This document shows, in pieces, positions 9,275 to 16,475 of a stretch of DNA of 64,000 nucleotides. The notes under the pieces were generated by a model, which saw only the letters and a list, made by a program, of their open reading frames with translations, was not told where the DNA came from and ran no database searches. The number at the start of each line of letters is the position of its first letter. Within the stretch, counting starts at the first letter, position 1. This stretch comes from Caldilineae bacterium. Its GTDB lineage: Bacteria; Chloroflexota; Anaerolineae; Epilineales; Epilineaceae. The stretch covers positions 1-64,000 of the forward strand of contig JACKBJ010000007.1 in NCBI GenBank assembly GCA_020634625.1. Reading direction: 5' to 3'. Both the position numbers and the translations under genes were made by a program.

Positions 9275-9760
9275 ATGAGCGCGAAGGTCCGAACATGCCT
9301 GTGGTTCGAGCGGGACGGCATGGCGGCGGCCCGCTTCTACGTCTCGCTCCTGCCGGACAGCCGCATCGAGCAGGTGGCCGGCTTCGAGGACCCGACGACC
9401 GGCGATCCGCAGGGCGTGATGCTGATCGACTTCACGCTGGCCGGCGCGCCCTACCAGATCCTGGCCGCCGGACCGCACCAGGCGCACAACGACATGGCCT
9501 CGATCCTGGTCCTGACGGACGACCAGGCGGAGACCGACCGGCTGTGGACGGCGCTCACCGCCGACGGGGGCCAGCCCGTGCAGTGCGGCTGGCTGGAGGA
9601 CCGCTGGGGCATCGCCTGGCAGATCGTCCCGCGCGCCCTGGGCGCGCTGATGTCGCAGGGCGACGCGGCCGCCGCCGGACGGGTGCAGGCGGCGATGCTG
9701 GCGATGCAGAAGCTCGACATCGCGGCGCTGGAGGCGGCGCATCGGGGCGACGAGGGCTGA
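9275..9760 (+). CDS. PhnB-like VOC-superfamily protein
   Basis: 161 aa with a good ribosome site (GGAGGAG) 7 nt before the ATG. The opening 'VRTCLWFERDGMAAARFYVSLLPDSRI' and 'ILVLTDDQAETDRLWTALTADG...CGWLEDRWGIAWQIVP' are typical of PhnB / '3-demethylubiquinone methyltransferase-like' members of the vicinal-oxygen-chelate fold. Database names for this group are historical, and most members have no proven methyltransferase activity. It is a single-domain protein that probably dimerises. The truncated SnoaL-like frame follows by a few tens of bases. Confidence 0.82.
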   Translation: MSAKVRTCLWFERDGMAAARFYVSLLPDSRIEQVAGFEDPTTGDPQGVMLIDFTLAGAPYQILAAGPHQAHNDMASILVLTDDQAETDRLWTALTADGGQPVQCGWLEDRWGIAWQIVPRALGALMSQGDAAAAGRVQAAMLAMQKLDIAALEAAHRGDEG

Positions 9761-9800
9761 GGCGGGCGCCGAGGCTGCTACGGGTTGGGCGCCGGCCCCG

Positions 9801-10106
9801 AAGGGGGCCCTGGCGAACGTCACCGCCCTCGCGGGCTACACGGACTGGGTGAAGGGGCTCTTCACGCCCATGCCCGGCAACAGCTACGACATCCAATCCT
9901 TCTCCGCCGACGAGGCGCGCCAGAAGGTCACGGCGGTCAGCGTGTTCCGCGGCACGCACTCCGGGGAGGGCGGCCCCATGCCGCCGACGGGCCGGTCCAC
10001 CGAGACCGACTACGTCTACGTCATGGACTTCGAGGACGGGCGGATCCGCCACATGACGAAGATCTGGAACGACGGCTTCGCCTTGAAGCAGCTGGGCTGG
10101 ATGTAA
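9801..10106 (+). pseudogene. SnoaL/NTF2-like protein remnant, N-terminally truncated
   Basis: The frame encodes the second half of an NTF2-fold domain of the SnoaL-like type: 'ALANVTALAGYTDWVKGLFTPMP', 'RGTHSGEGGPMPPTG', 'TDYVYVMDFEDGRIRHMTKIWND', 'LKQLGWM'. Similarity appears to start before any start codon: the only start in the family-like part is GTG 9849, which would leave 85 residues, whereas whole domains are ~120-150 aa. The missing first helices are not in frame upstream, where the DNA is the end of the VOC gene. I read it as a deletion relic. A functional short protein from GTG 9849 cannot be excluded, although no Shine-Dalgarno site precedes it. Confidence 0.55.
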
Positions 10107-10133
10107 TGCGCGTCCGCCGACGGGGTCGAGGGG

Positions 10134-11819
10134 CTACTGCGTCTCGACCTCGTCGGCGAAGCGGACCACTCGCTGCCCGGCGGCATCCCGTCCGACCGTG
10201 AACCGGTAGGCTTCGTTGAGCCCGGCGCGGCCACTGTGCGTGAAGACCAGCACCCGCTCCCCATCCGTGCGCAGGTGGATGATGCCGAAGTTCGTTCGCT
10301 CGAAGGACTCGAAGCCTTCGAGCCTCGGGCTGTCGGCGTCCAGCTTGGACCGGTCCCCTTCGAGCAGGTCGATCACGTCGTTGCGGGAAAACGTCGGGGT
10401 GTCCGTGTCGACGCCGTCGACCGCCTGCCCATCGGCGAGCTTCAGGGTCTGGAAGAAGCGCACCAGGTCGCTGCGCGTGTAGGCCTGCTTGCGGTACTTG
10501 AAGAAGGCGGCCAGCTCGGTGACGAAGACCAGCCCGGCGCCATCGGCGGGCATCGACTGGCCCAGGCTCGCCATCAGGGTCGCGCGCGGGTGGATGTACT
10601 CCTTCATCTCGCTCTCGTCTCCCGACGAGACCAGCGCGACGATGGGATTCATCTGCTTGAGGACCTTCAGCGAGAAGTCGCCTGAACCGTGGTGCGGGGC
10701 CTTGACGATGTCGGCCTCCAGCATGCTCGCCGCGGCCTCCGGGCCGTGCCGGGCCTCGAGCGTCTGGACCATGTGCGCCATCGCGTCGTGGGTCATGTCA
10801 CCGGTCAGCGCGATTCGGACGTTGCCGTAGGTCAGCCGCAGCGCGATGGAGTGCCCGTTGATCGTGTGCGAGCTCGAGGGCGAACCGACCCCCGGGCTGC
10901 CGTGTTCGAGGTGCAACACGGCCGACTTGGCCGGTGTGTCGAAGAAGCGCAGCGCGGGCTGGACCGCCCCGGCCTGCTCCGAGGGGACCGACTCTTCGAA
11001 GGGGCCGAGGATCTCGATGGAGAGCGAGTCGTCCAGGAAGTCGAAGACGTCCGACGGATCTTGATCGGCGTGCACGCGGCGCATGGCGATCGCATGCCCG
11101 TCGGCCTCCCAATGGTCGAGCGACTGGCACCAGTAGCGGAAGTGCTGATTGCGCTCGGCATGTGGCACCGCGCGCGGATCGTCGACCAGGTCGATGGCAT
11201 AGAGCCGGCCATCGTGGTCCTTTGTCGGCCCCAGCAGCTCCGCGTCATGCCGGCCGCTGTTGGGGCGCTTCACCAGCCCGTTGTGCAGGATCCGCTCGGG
11301 GCGGATGAAGATGCGCTTGCGGTTGGGAAAGCCCTCGTCGTCCGTCTGCGGAAGCGCCTCCGAGCGCCGGATGTCGTTGAGCCCGTCGAAGTGGTCGCCA
11401 TCCCCGTGGGTGATCACGATGGCGTCCACGGGCAGTCGTTGGTCCGCTCGGGTCCTGCGGTGAAGGAATCGAGCGGCCAGATGCCGGGCGAAGAGCTTGT
11501 TGTCGCCCCCGTCGATCAGGATGATCTGCCGGTCCTTCGGCGTCTCCAGCACCAGGCCGTCCCCCTGCTGAACGTCGACCATGGACAGGCGCAGGATCCC
11601 GGGCTGCCCATCGGGGCGGAGTGGCGCATTGCCGCGGATGAATCGGTTGCGATCGCCCTCGAACAGCTCCGAGCAGCGCACGCGCGTGTAGTGGGGGTGG
11701 CTACCGTCGTCGTCCAGAACCTCGACGGCGTCGCCCCAGACCAAGGTGCCCGAGTGGTGGTAGGATCCGTCCTCGTGTCGTACGTAGGCCTTGACGAAGT
11801 CCTTGTCGATGATCGCCAT
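10134..11819 (-). CDS. Stand-alone ComEC/Rec2-type metallo-beta-lactamase-fold hydrolase
   Basis: 561 aa from ATG 11819, with ribosome site GGAGGT 4 nt upstream. Residues ~5-60 form a small beta-rich, possibly SH3-like segment ('KAYVRHEDGSYHHSGTLVWGDAVEVLD'). Then comes a metallo-beta-lactamase domain with 'MVDVQQGDGLVLETP', 'ILIDGGD' and the metal motif HGDGDHFDGL (His138, Asp141-His143), plus later 'VRIALTGDMTHDAM' and 'VKAPHHGSGDFS'. These are the hallmarks of the ComEC C-terminal nuclease-like domain, here without ComEC membrane segments, so it should be cytoplasmic. The C-terminal ~150 residues match nothing I know. Neighbours do not reveal the pathway; a nuclease or phosphodiesterase role is inference. 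Confidence 0.75.
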   Translation of the reverse strand: MAIIDKDFVKAYVRHEDGSYHHSGTLVWGDAVEVLDDDGSHPHYTRVRCSELFEGDRNRFIRGNAPLRPDGQPGILRLSMVDVQQGDGLVLETPKDRQIILIDGGDNKLFARHLAARFLHRRTRADQRLPVDAIVITHGDGDHFDGLNDIRRSEALPQTDDEGFPNRKRIFIRPERILHNGLVKRPNSGRHDAELLGPTKDHDGRLYAIDLVDDPRAVPHAERNQHFRYWCQSLDHWEADGHAIAMRRVHADQDPSDVFDFLDDSLSIEILGPFEESVPSEQAGAVQPALRFFDTPAKSAVLHLEHGSPGVGSPSSSHTINGHSIALRLTYGNVRIALTGDMTHDAMAHMVQTLEARHGPEAAASMLEADIVKAPHHGSGDFSLKVLKQMNPIVALVSSGDESEMKEYIHPRATLMASLGQSMPADGAGLVFVTELAAFFKYRKQAYTRSDLVRFFQTLKLADGQAVDGVDTDTPTFSRNDVIDLLEGDRSKLDADSPRLEGFESFERTNFGIIHLRTDGERVLVFTHSGRAGLNEAYRFTVGRDAAGQRVVRFADEVETQ

Positions 11820-12010
11820 GCCGACCTCCTGTCCAACCGCCGCGGCCCGTCGAGCCACCGCATTGTGCGCCCGGGCATCGGATGGCGCAATCGGTCGGTT
11901 CGTGGGGGACCGGAGGGCGGCTCAGGGGACCATCGGCCCCTCGGGACGCCCGGCCCCGTACGGTGCCCGACGGGATGGCCCGGCGCCGGGCCTCGCGCCC
12001 GGCGCGTTCC

Positions 12011-12370
12011 TCATCCGCCGGGACGCCAGCCGTCGGGGAATCGATACCCGGCTTTGCGAGCGTCCCACTCCAGCGGAATCGCCTCGATCACCGCGTCCAG
12101 ATCGATCGGTCCGTAGACGTGCGGGAAGGGCTCGACGCCGCCCTCGCAGTTCTCGTAGCGCAGCTCGACGCCCAGCCGCTCGGGATCGACCACGAGGGCG
12201 ACCAGGTCGTCTCGGCCGGGGAAGTTGCCGTCGGCGATCCGCGGCACCTGCCAGGGCGTCGAGAAGTGGACGTAGCCTTCCAGCGCCAGGCTTGCCGGCC
12301 GATAGGCGCCCTCCAGCCGGGCGCGAGCCCAGTCCGAGGCTTGGGCGACGTGAACGATCCGATGCGACAA
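12011..12370 (-). CDS. DUF952 family protein
   Basis: 119 aa. The best start is TTG 12370, 6 nt after AAGGAGG; the ATG 24 nt upstream (12394) has its GGAGG abutting the codon. The sequence opens 'SHRIVHVAQASDW' and carries the family motifs 'GYVHFSTPWQVPRIAD', 'DLVALVVDPERLGVELRYE' and 'FPHVYGPIDLDAVIEAIPL'. DUF952 proteins are small cytosolic domains, structurally akin to ADP-ribosyltransferase-like folds, with no established reaction. The gene is divergent from the VOC gene at 12741. Confidence 0.82.
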   Translation of the reverse strand: MSHRIVHVAQASDWARARLEGAYRPASLALEGYVHFSTPWQVPRIADGNFPGRDDLVALVVDPERLGVELRYENCEGGVEPFPHVYGPIDLDAVIEAIPLEWDARKAGYRFPDGWRPGG

Positions 12371-12394
12371 GTCAGCCTCCTTCTCCGAGGACAT

Positions 12395-12740
12395 CCTCCT
12401 GCCGGGCAGCGGCTCCGCGGTGCAACCGGGGTTGGGAACACCCCGACTGGCCGATCAGGATATCGGTGGGCCGAGGTGGGGTCAACGGTCCGGACGGCGG
12501 ATACGCGGGCGGCGGCGTGCCGTCGCGTCCGCTCGAGATCGACGTGGCGCACCATCCGAAACCGTGGTAGCCTCGCGTGGACGGACGGGGCCGAGACGTG
12601 CAAGTCGGCGACGTGGGCAGCCGGGTGTCAGCCCGTGCTGCTGAACGCGGGCCGGGGCTGTCATCCGCTGCATCGCGGCCTGGTGTTCAGGGCCGCCTGC
12701 CAGTAGGGATCGAGCGAACGACGACGGAGTTACCCAGACC
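12395..12740. other. Gene-free divergent intergenic region
   Basis: About 345 bp separate the DUF952 gene (leftward) from the VOC gene (rightward). I see only short shadow frames and no convincing -10/-35 pair, RNA gene or repeat. The GC content looks somewhat lower than in neighbouring coding DNA. It presumably holds the promoters of both genes. Confidence 0.4.
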
Positions 12741-13178
12741 ATGCCCGTCCAGCGGATGGACAACATCGGAATCGTCGTGGAGTCGCTCGATGCGGCCATC
12801 GCGTTCTTCACCGAGCTCGGCCTGGAGCTCCAAGGGCGCGCCATGATCGAGGGCGAGTGGGCCGGACGGGTCACCGGGCTGGGCTCCCAGCGCGTCGAGA
12901 TCGCCATGCTGGTCACGCCAGACGGCCATGGCAAGCTGGAGCTCTCGCGGTTCCTCGATCCGCCCGTCGTGGCCGATCATCGGACCGCCCCCGTCAACGC
13001 GCTGGGCTACCTGCGCGTCATGTTCGCCGTGGACGACCTCGACGCCACGCTCGCCCGGCTGCGCGAGCGGGGAGCGCGGCTCGTCGGGGACGTCGTCGAC
13101 TATGCCGACGCGTATCGGCTGTGCTACATCCGGGGGCCCGAAGGCATCCTCATCGGGCTCGCCCAGGAGCTGGGATAG
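12741..13178 (+). CDS. VOC-superfamily (glyoxalase/dioxygenase-like) protein
   Basis: 145 aa. The protein has two beta-alpha-beta-beta-beta modules: 'MDNIGIVVESLDAAIAFFTELGLEL' near the start and 'GYLRVMFAVDDLDATLARLRERGARLVG...CYIRGPEGILIGLAQEL' at the end. The C-terminal metal-ligand Glu is replaced in context by 'GPEGILIGLA', so a catalytic metal site is uncertain. Similar proteins are annotated as glyoxalase/bleomycin-resistance-like. The GGAG lies ~12 nt before the ATG, slightly far. It is followed by the IS-split membrane protein gene on the same strand. Confidence 0.8.
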   Translation: MPVQRMDNIGIVVESLDAAIAFFTELGLELQGRAMIEGEWAGRVTGLGSQRVEIAMLVTPDGHGKLELSRFLDPPVVADHRTAPVNALGYLRVMFAVDDLDATLARLRERGARLVGDVVDYADAYRLCYIRGPEGILIGLAQELG

Positions 13179-13245
13179 CTGGCGTGCGCGCCGAGCCTCG
13201 ACACGGCTGCCCGCTGCAGGCCAAGCCCATCAGGAGGTCAAGCCG

Positions 13246-13494
13246 ATGAACCGATACGGAGGCACGACGCGACTGCCGAGCGTCCTGAGCTGGTTGCTGC
13301 CCGATCGCTGGAACCTCGGCATCCTCGCGTTCTTCTGGCTGCTCGTCCCGCTCGTCTACGATGGGGACATGTGGGCACCGCTCGAGGTACTCCTGCGGCC
13401 GCTGGTGATGCCCTACTACCTCGGCCTCGCCGCCTGGGACCTGTTGGAGCGGTGGCAGCCCGACGGGATTGGCTCGACGGCCTACTGGTGGATC
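13246..13494 (+). pseudogene. Small membrane protein gene, 5' part (split by IS66-type element)
   Basis: ATG 13246 follows a good ribosome site (AGGAGG, 13232-13237). The 83 intact codons encode a hydrophobic protein with two likely membrane segments ('LGILAFFWLLVPLVY', 'PLVMPYYLGLAAWDLL'). At codon 83 (ATC, 13492-13494) the element begins, and the frame then runs to a stop inside the element after about 12 foreign residues. Joining base 13494 to 15042, which removes the element and one copy of the 8-bp duplication, continues the frame for 39 more residues including a third hydrophobic segment. The original protein would have been 122 aa. I do not recognise the family. Confidence 0.8.
13487..13494. 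repeat. Target-site duplication, left copy (GGTGGATC)
   Basis: GGTGGATC directly abuts the left inverted repeat and is repeated exactly at 15034-15041 after the right one. The 8-bp length is characteristic of IS66-family transposition and shows a simple, fairly recent insertion. Confidence 0.95.
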
Positions 13495-13510
13495 GTACAT
13501 GTTTACCGTC
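13495..13510 (+). repeat. IS left terminal inverted repeat
   Basis: GTACATGTTTACCGTC; exact inverted match at 15018-15033. Weak similarity continues inward (AACCC in both ends). Confidence 0.93.
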
Positions 13511-13540
13511 CGCAACCCCGCTCGAGCTGATTTGACAGGC

Positions 13541-13550
13541 ATGGTATAAT
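13541..13550 (+). promoter_or_regulatory. Extended -10 promoter (TGGTATAAT) of the IS transposase
   Basis: A consensus TATAAT (13545-13550) preceded by TGG forms an extended -10 box. It lies only 8 nt before the transposase ATG at 13559, so the transcript would start at or next to the start codon and be leaderless or nearly so. A consensus TTGACA at 13532-13537 is only 7 nt upstream of the -10, too close to act with it, and may be chance or a part of another promoter. No Shine-Dalgarno site precedes the ATG, consistent with leaderless translation. Confidence 0.6.
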
Positions 13551-13558
13551 GCTGAGCC

Positions 13559-15019
13559 ATGAAACGCTGGGAACTGGAGGCCGCCTACGCGCGGCGCGGA
13601 GAAGAGATCCGGGAGCTGCAAGGGCAGTTGGGTCGTCAGGCGGCCGAAATCGGTGCTCAGCGGCAGGAGATCGAGGATCTGCGCGAACAGGTGGCGGCTC
13701 TCAAGGACGCGGTCGAAGCGCTGCAGCGGCAGTCGCATCGACAAGCGGGTCGGTTTCGGCGTGATCCAGAGAAGCTCAGCAAGGAGCCGAAGCAAGCGGG
13801 GCGCAAGCCTGGAAAGGGCACTTGGTCGAACCGGAGCAAGCCGACCGACGAGCAGCGGTCCAAGGCGGAGATCAAGCGTAGCAGTCTCGATGGATGCCCG
13901 GGATGTGGTTGCGAGTTGACGGACTTGCGGCGGCATGAGCACTTCGAGTGGGACATCCCGCAGGTGAAGCCCGTGCTGACCTGCTTCGTGAGCCAGAGCG
14001 GCTACTGCCGAGCCTGCGGAAAGCGGGTTCGGTCGCGCCACGCCGACCAGATCTCGGATGCGACGGGAGCGGCTGGTGTGGTGATCGGGCCGCGAGCGAA
14101 GGCCCTGGCCAGCGATATGAAACATCACCTCGGGGTGAGCTACGGCAAGATCAGCGGCTTCTTTGACACGGTCTTCGACATGAAGGCTGGGCGCAGTGGT
14201 CTGTTCCGCGCCGACATGCGGCTCGCGGATCGAGCCGGTCCGGTGTACACCGAACTCCTCGATCTGGTCCGGCAGTTGTGGCAAGTGCATGTGGACGAGA
14301 CCGGATGGCGGATCGGGACGCTCTCCGCCTGGCTGTGGATCTTCTGCGGAGAAGGTGTAACGGTCTACACCATCCGACGGAGTCGAGGGCACGAGGTCGT
14401 GCTGGAGATCCTGGGCGAGAAGTTCAAAGGGCGACTGACAGCCGACGGGCTCTTGACCTACAACGCCGCAGCCCTGTCCGACTGGCTTCAGCAGAAGTGT
14501 CTGGCGCACATCCTGCGCCAATTGAAGACCTTGTCGGCCAGCAGCCAGGCGCAGCATGTCGCGCTGGGGGAAGGCATGACCACGGTCTTGCGTCAGGCAT
14601 TGGAACTGGCCCGGCTGGGCGACGAAGTGGATGAGCGCACTTTCGCCGAGGCGGCGGCAGCGATCGAATACAGGCTTGATGAGCTGATCAACGCCCATCA
14701 GAGCGATGCCATCGACGACAGGGGTCGCATGGCGAGGCACTTGAACAAGCATCGAGCGAGACTGCTTCCGTTCCTATACGACGAACGGATCGAGCCGACA
14801 AACAACGCTGCCGAGCGCGGCCTGCGGCCGGGAGTCATCACGCGCAAGGTCGGCGGCTGCAACCGGTCCGACGAAGGCGCTAATGCCCATGCCGTGCTCG
14901 CCAGCATCGGCGCCACATGTCGGCAGCGCGGCGTACCCGTGCTGGACTTCTTGATCAAACTGCAGCGCTCGATAGACAGTGCACCATCCATTGTCGCGGC
15001 CTCGCCGAGCCTGGGTTGA
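13559..15019 (+). CDS. tnpC: IS66 family transposase (TnpC type)
   Basis: 486 aa. The N-terminus (5-60) is a Leu/Gln-rich coiled coil ('EEIRELQGQLGRQAAEIGAQ') used for oligomerisation. It is followed by a basic linker and a zinc-binding segment (CPGCGCEL ... CRACGKRV, ~115-165). The DDE core has Asp246 in 'VDETGW', Asp296 in 'LTADGLLTY' and Glu419 in 'TNNAAERGLRPGVI', all in the right contexts for IS66. The C-terminus has the usual 'HAVLASIGATCRQRG' stretch. No frameshift is seen and all catalytic residues are present, so the enzyme looks functional. The stop TGA (15017-15019) overlaps the right inverted repeat. Confidence 0.96.
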   Translation: MKRWELEAAYARRGEEIRELQGQLGRQAAEIGAQRQEIEDLREQVAALKDAVEALQRQSHRQAGRFRRDPEKLSKEPKQAGRKPGKGTWSNRSKPTDEQRSKAEIKRSSLDGCPGCGCELTDLRRHEHFEWDIPQVKPVLTCFVSQSGYCRACGKRVRSRHADQISDATGAAGVVIGPRAKALASDMKHHLGVSYGKISGFFDTVFDMKAGRSGLFRADMRLADRAGPVYTELLDLVRQLWQVHVDETGWRIGTLSAWLWIFCGEGVTVYTIRRSRGHEVVLEILGEKFKGRLTADGLLTYNAAALSDWLQQKCLAHILRQLKTLSASSQAQHVALGEGMTTVLRQALELARLGDEVDERTFAEAAAAIEYRLDELINAHQSDAIDDRGRMARHLNKHRARLLPFLYDERIEPTNNAAERGLRPGVITRKVGGCNRSDEGANAHAVLASIGATCRQRGVPVLDFLIKLQRSIDSAPSIVAASPSLG

Positions 15020-15033
15020 CGGTAAACATGTAC
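15018..15033 (-). repeat. IS right terminal inverted repeat
   Basis: Reads GTACATGTTTACCGTC on the minus strand, identical to the left end. Confidence 0.93.
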
Positions 15034-15041
15034 GGTGGATC
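15034..15041. repeat. Target-site duplication, right copy (GGTGGATC)
   Basis: Second copy of the 8-bp direct repeat found at 13487-13494. Confidence 0.95.
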
Positions 15042-15161
15042 GGCCGATCGATCTGGCCCTACGTTCTGGCGTGTGTCGTGGCACTCCCGGTGCGCGCGAT
15101 CTGGCAGGGCAGGCAGCAAGCGCCATCCCGCGCCGACGGCGCACAGGGCTCCCTCCCCTAG
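15042..15161 (+). pseudogene. Small membrane protein gene, 3' part (split by IS66-type element)
   Basis: Read in register with the 5' part after precise removal of the element, this encodes 'GRSIWPYVLACVVALPVRAIW' and a polar tail ending at TAG 15159-15161. It contributes a hydrophobic segment that pairs well with the upstream two. It has no start of its own in a sensible position, so it is presumably silent. Confidence 0.78.
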
Positions 15162-15178
15162 CCGCGCTCGGGAAGGGA

Positions 15179-15250
15179 TTAGTCGTCCGGCGTGTTCATC
15201 AGCACGACGACCACGACGACGATCAAGACGAGGACGGCGATCGATAGCAT
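15179..15250 (-). CDS. Possible 23-residue single-pass membrane peptide
   Basis: ATG 15250 to TAA 15179-15181 encodes 23 residues consisting almost entirely of Leu/Ile/Val (LVLIVVVVVVL) plus a short polar tail NTPDD. A strong ribosome site (GGGAGG) lies 7 nt before the ATG. It is convergent with the remains of the small membrane protein gene, and its start overlaps, on the opposite strand, a possible start of the next lipoprotein gene. Its composition fits a transmembrane micropeptide or hydrophobic toxin-like peptide. No homology can be claimed at this length; it may be fortuitous. Confidence 0.4.
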   Translation of the reverse strand: MLSIAVLVLIVVVVVVLMNTPDD

Positions 15251-16406
15251 GACCGTACCTCCCGTTGGACCTGCCGGTGGCGCCGCGGCTTGGACCGCCG
15301 CCGATTGCTTCGAGGCGAGCGTCGCGGTCGAGGTTCCCGGCGAGCGGCGGCGAGCGACGCGGATGTCGGTCGCCATCGCGATCGGGGTCGCCCTCGCCAC
15401 GCTCGCTGGCTGCGCATCGCCGACGCAGGGCCTCCCCAGGGCCGGTCCGATCCTCGACCCCGTGCCATCGATGACCCTGCGTGCCGACTCGGAAGTGGCG
15501 AGCACGACGACCACGAAGCCGAGCCCGCGCGCCAGCGCGACCCCGTCCCCGACGCCGGACGCCACCGGCACCGTTGCCGCGCTTCGGGCCGAAGGCACGC
15601 GGGAGGCGCTGGCTTTCGGCAGGGCCGCCGCCGCGGTGACGCCGGGCACGCTTGGCCCTTGGCGCTCGGCCGAGGGCCAGCGCGAGGCCTGGATCGAGGT
15701 CTGGCCTTGCCCGACCGAGGGCGCGCCCGAGATCGAGACGTCCGCTTCCGGCGGGGCGCACCCGGCGGTCCCGCGAAGCTACGAGCGGTTGCTGGCCCGC
15801 GTCGCCGACGAGCCGCCCACGCTGATCGACTCGCAGCTGATCCTCTGCGGCGGCCTGGGCGCCTACGGCTTGGACGGCCGCTGGTGGTCGCCGGATGGGG
15901 CTGTCTTCTACTACACTCGGGACCGCGAAGGTGGCCCCGACGGGCAGATCTGCGGTGAATGGCAGCCCGGCCTGCGGGCCTGGGACTCACGCGCCGGCAC
16001 GACGATCGGTGGATTCACCGTGTCGTCGGGCCGCGACCGGGTCGCCCGGATCGTGGCGCTGGACGAGGGCGGGTTCGCCGTGGAGGTCCACGATGTCGAC
16101 CTGACCAGCGCCACGACCTACCCGCTTCCGGATGCGGTCCGTCCCGACGACCTCGTCTGGTCGCCCGACGGCACCGGCTTGGCGGTGCCGGACTGGCCGC
16201 GGGGCTGTGGTCACGCCCTGGCGGCGGTCTACGCCGTCCGCCCGGGCGACGGGAGCGTGCTGCGGCAGACGCTGCCCGACCCGGCCGCGGAAGTGACCGA
16301 CGTGGGTTGGGACGCCGACTCCCAGTCGATCCGCCTGGCCACGGGTTCCGAGGACGCCTGGCGCTGGGACCTCGTCGCGAACCGCGTGACTCGAGCGACG
16401 CCGTGA
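15249..16406 (+). CDS. Lipoprotein with WD40/TolB-like propeller C-terminal region
   Basis: 385 aa from ATG 15249. A lipoprotein signal with lipobox LAGC (Cys at ~residue 55) follows a charged RRRATR. The alternative ATG 15363 would begin just after these charges and give 347 aa. A Ser/Thr/Pro linker ('PSPRASATPSPTPDATG') leads to a ~280-residue domain with propeller-like phrases 'RWWSPDGAVFYYTRD', 'DLVWSPDGTGLAVPDW' and 'DVGWDADSQSIRLATGSEDAWRWD', the TolB/WD40 'SPDG' signature. It probably sits on the outer face of the membrane. The role is unknown; the first start overlaps the antisense micropeptide start, which makes the later one attractive. Confidence 0.7.
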   Translation: MTVPPVGPAGGAAAWTAADCFEASVAVEVPGERRRATRMSVAIAIGVALATLAGCASPTQGLPRAGPILDPVPSMTLRADSEVASTTTTKPSPRASATPSPTPDATGTVAALRAEGTREALAFGRAAAAVTPGTLGPWRSAEGQREAWIEVWPCPTEGAPEIETSASGGAHPAVPRSYERLLARVADEPPTLIDSQLILCGGLGAYGLDGRWWSPDGAVFYYTRDREGGPDGQICGEWQPGLRAWDSRAGTTIGGFTVSSGRDRVARIVALDEGGFAVEVHDVDLTSATTYPLPDAVRPDDLVWSPDGTGLAVPDWPRGCGHALAAVYAVRPGDGSVLRQTLPDPAAEVTDVGWDADSQSIRLATGSEDAWRWDLVANRVTRATP

Positions 16407-16449
16407 TGGCCGGACTCGGGCGGGTTCGCGCGCGGCGCGCGCGGCCTCG

Positions 16450-16470
16450 CCGCCGCCCGCCGGGCGGCGG
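16450..16470. terminator. GC hairpin between convergent genes
   Basis: CCGCCGCCC (16450-16458), loop GCC, GGGCGGCGG (16462-16470): a perfect 9-bp stem between two genes that converge here. There is no T-tract on either strand, so intrinsic termination is plausible but not certain. Confidence 0.5.
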
Positions 16471-16475
16471 GACGA

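Larger units (their letters stand above)
13495..15033 (+). mobile_element. IS66-family insertion sequence, 1,539 bp, complete
   Basis: The element is bounded by perfect 16-bp inverted repeats GTACATGTTTACCGTC (13495-13510 and, inverted, 15018-15033) and flanked by 8-bp direct repeats GGTGGATC. It carries a single transposase gene of the TnpC type and lacks the tnpA/tnpB accessory genes of larger IS66 members, so it resembles the short single-gene branch of the family. The transposase stop codon overlaps the right repeat. The element disrupts a small membrane-protein gene. Its GC content looks lower than the host's, in line with mobile origin. Intact ends and frame suggest it may still be active. 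Confidence 0.95.

Noticed and set aside
13532..13550. TTGACA plus TATAAT as a standard sigma-70 promoter
   Set aside because: The two boxes are only 7 bp apart, not ~17; only the extended -10 is credible.
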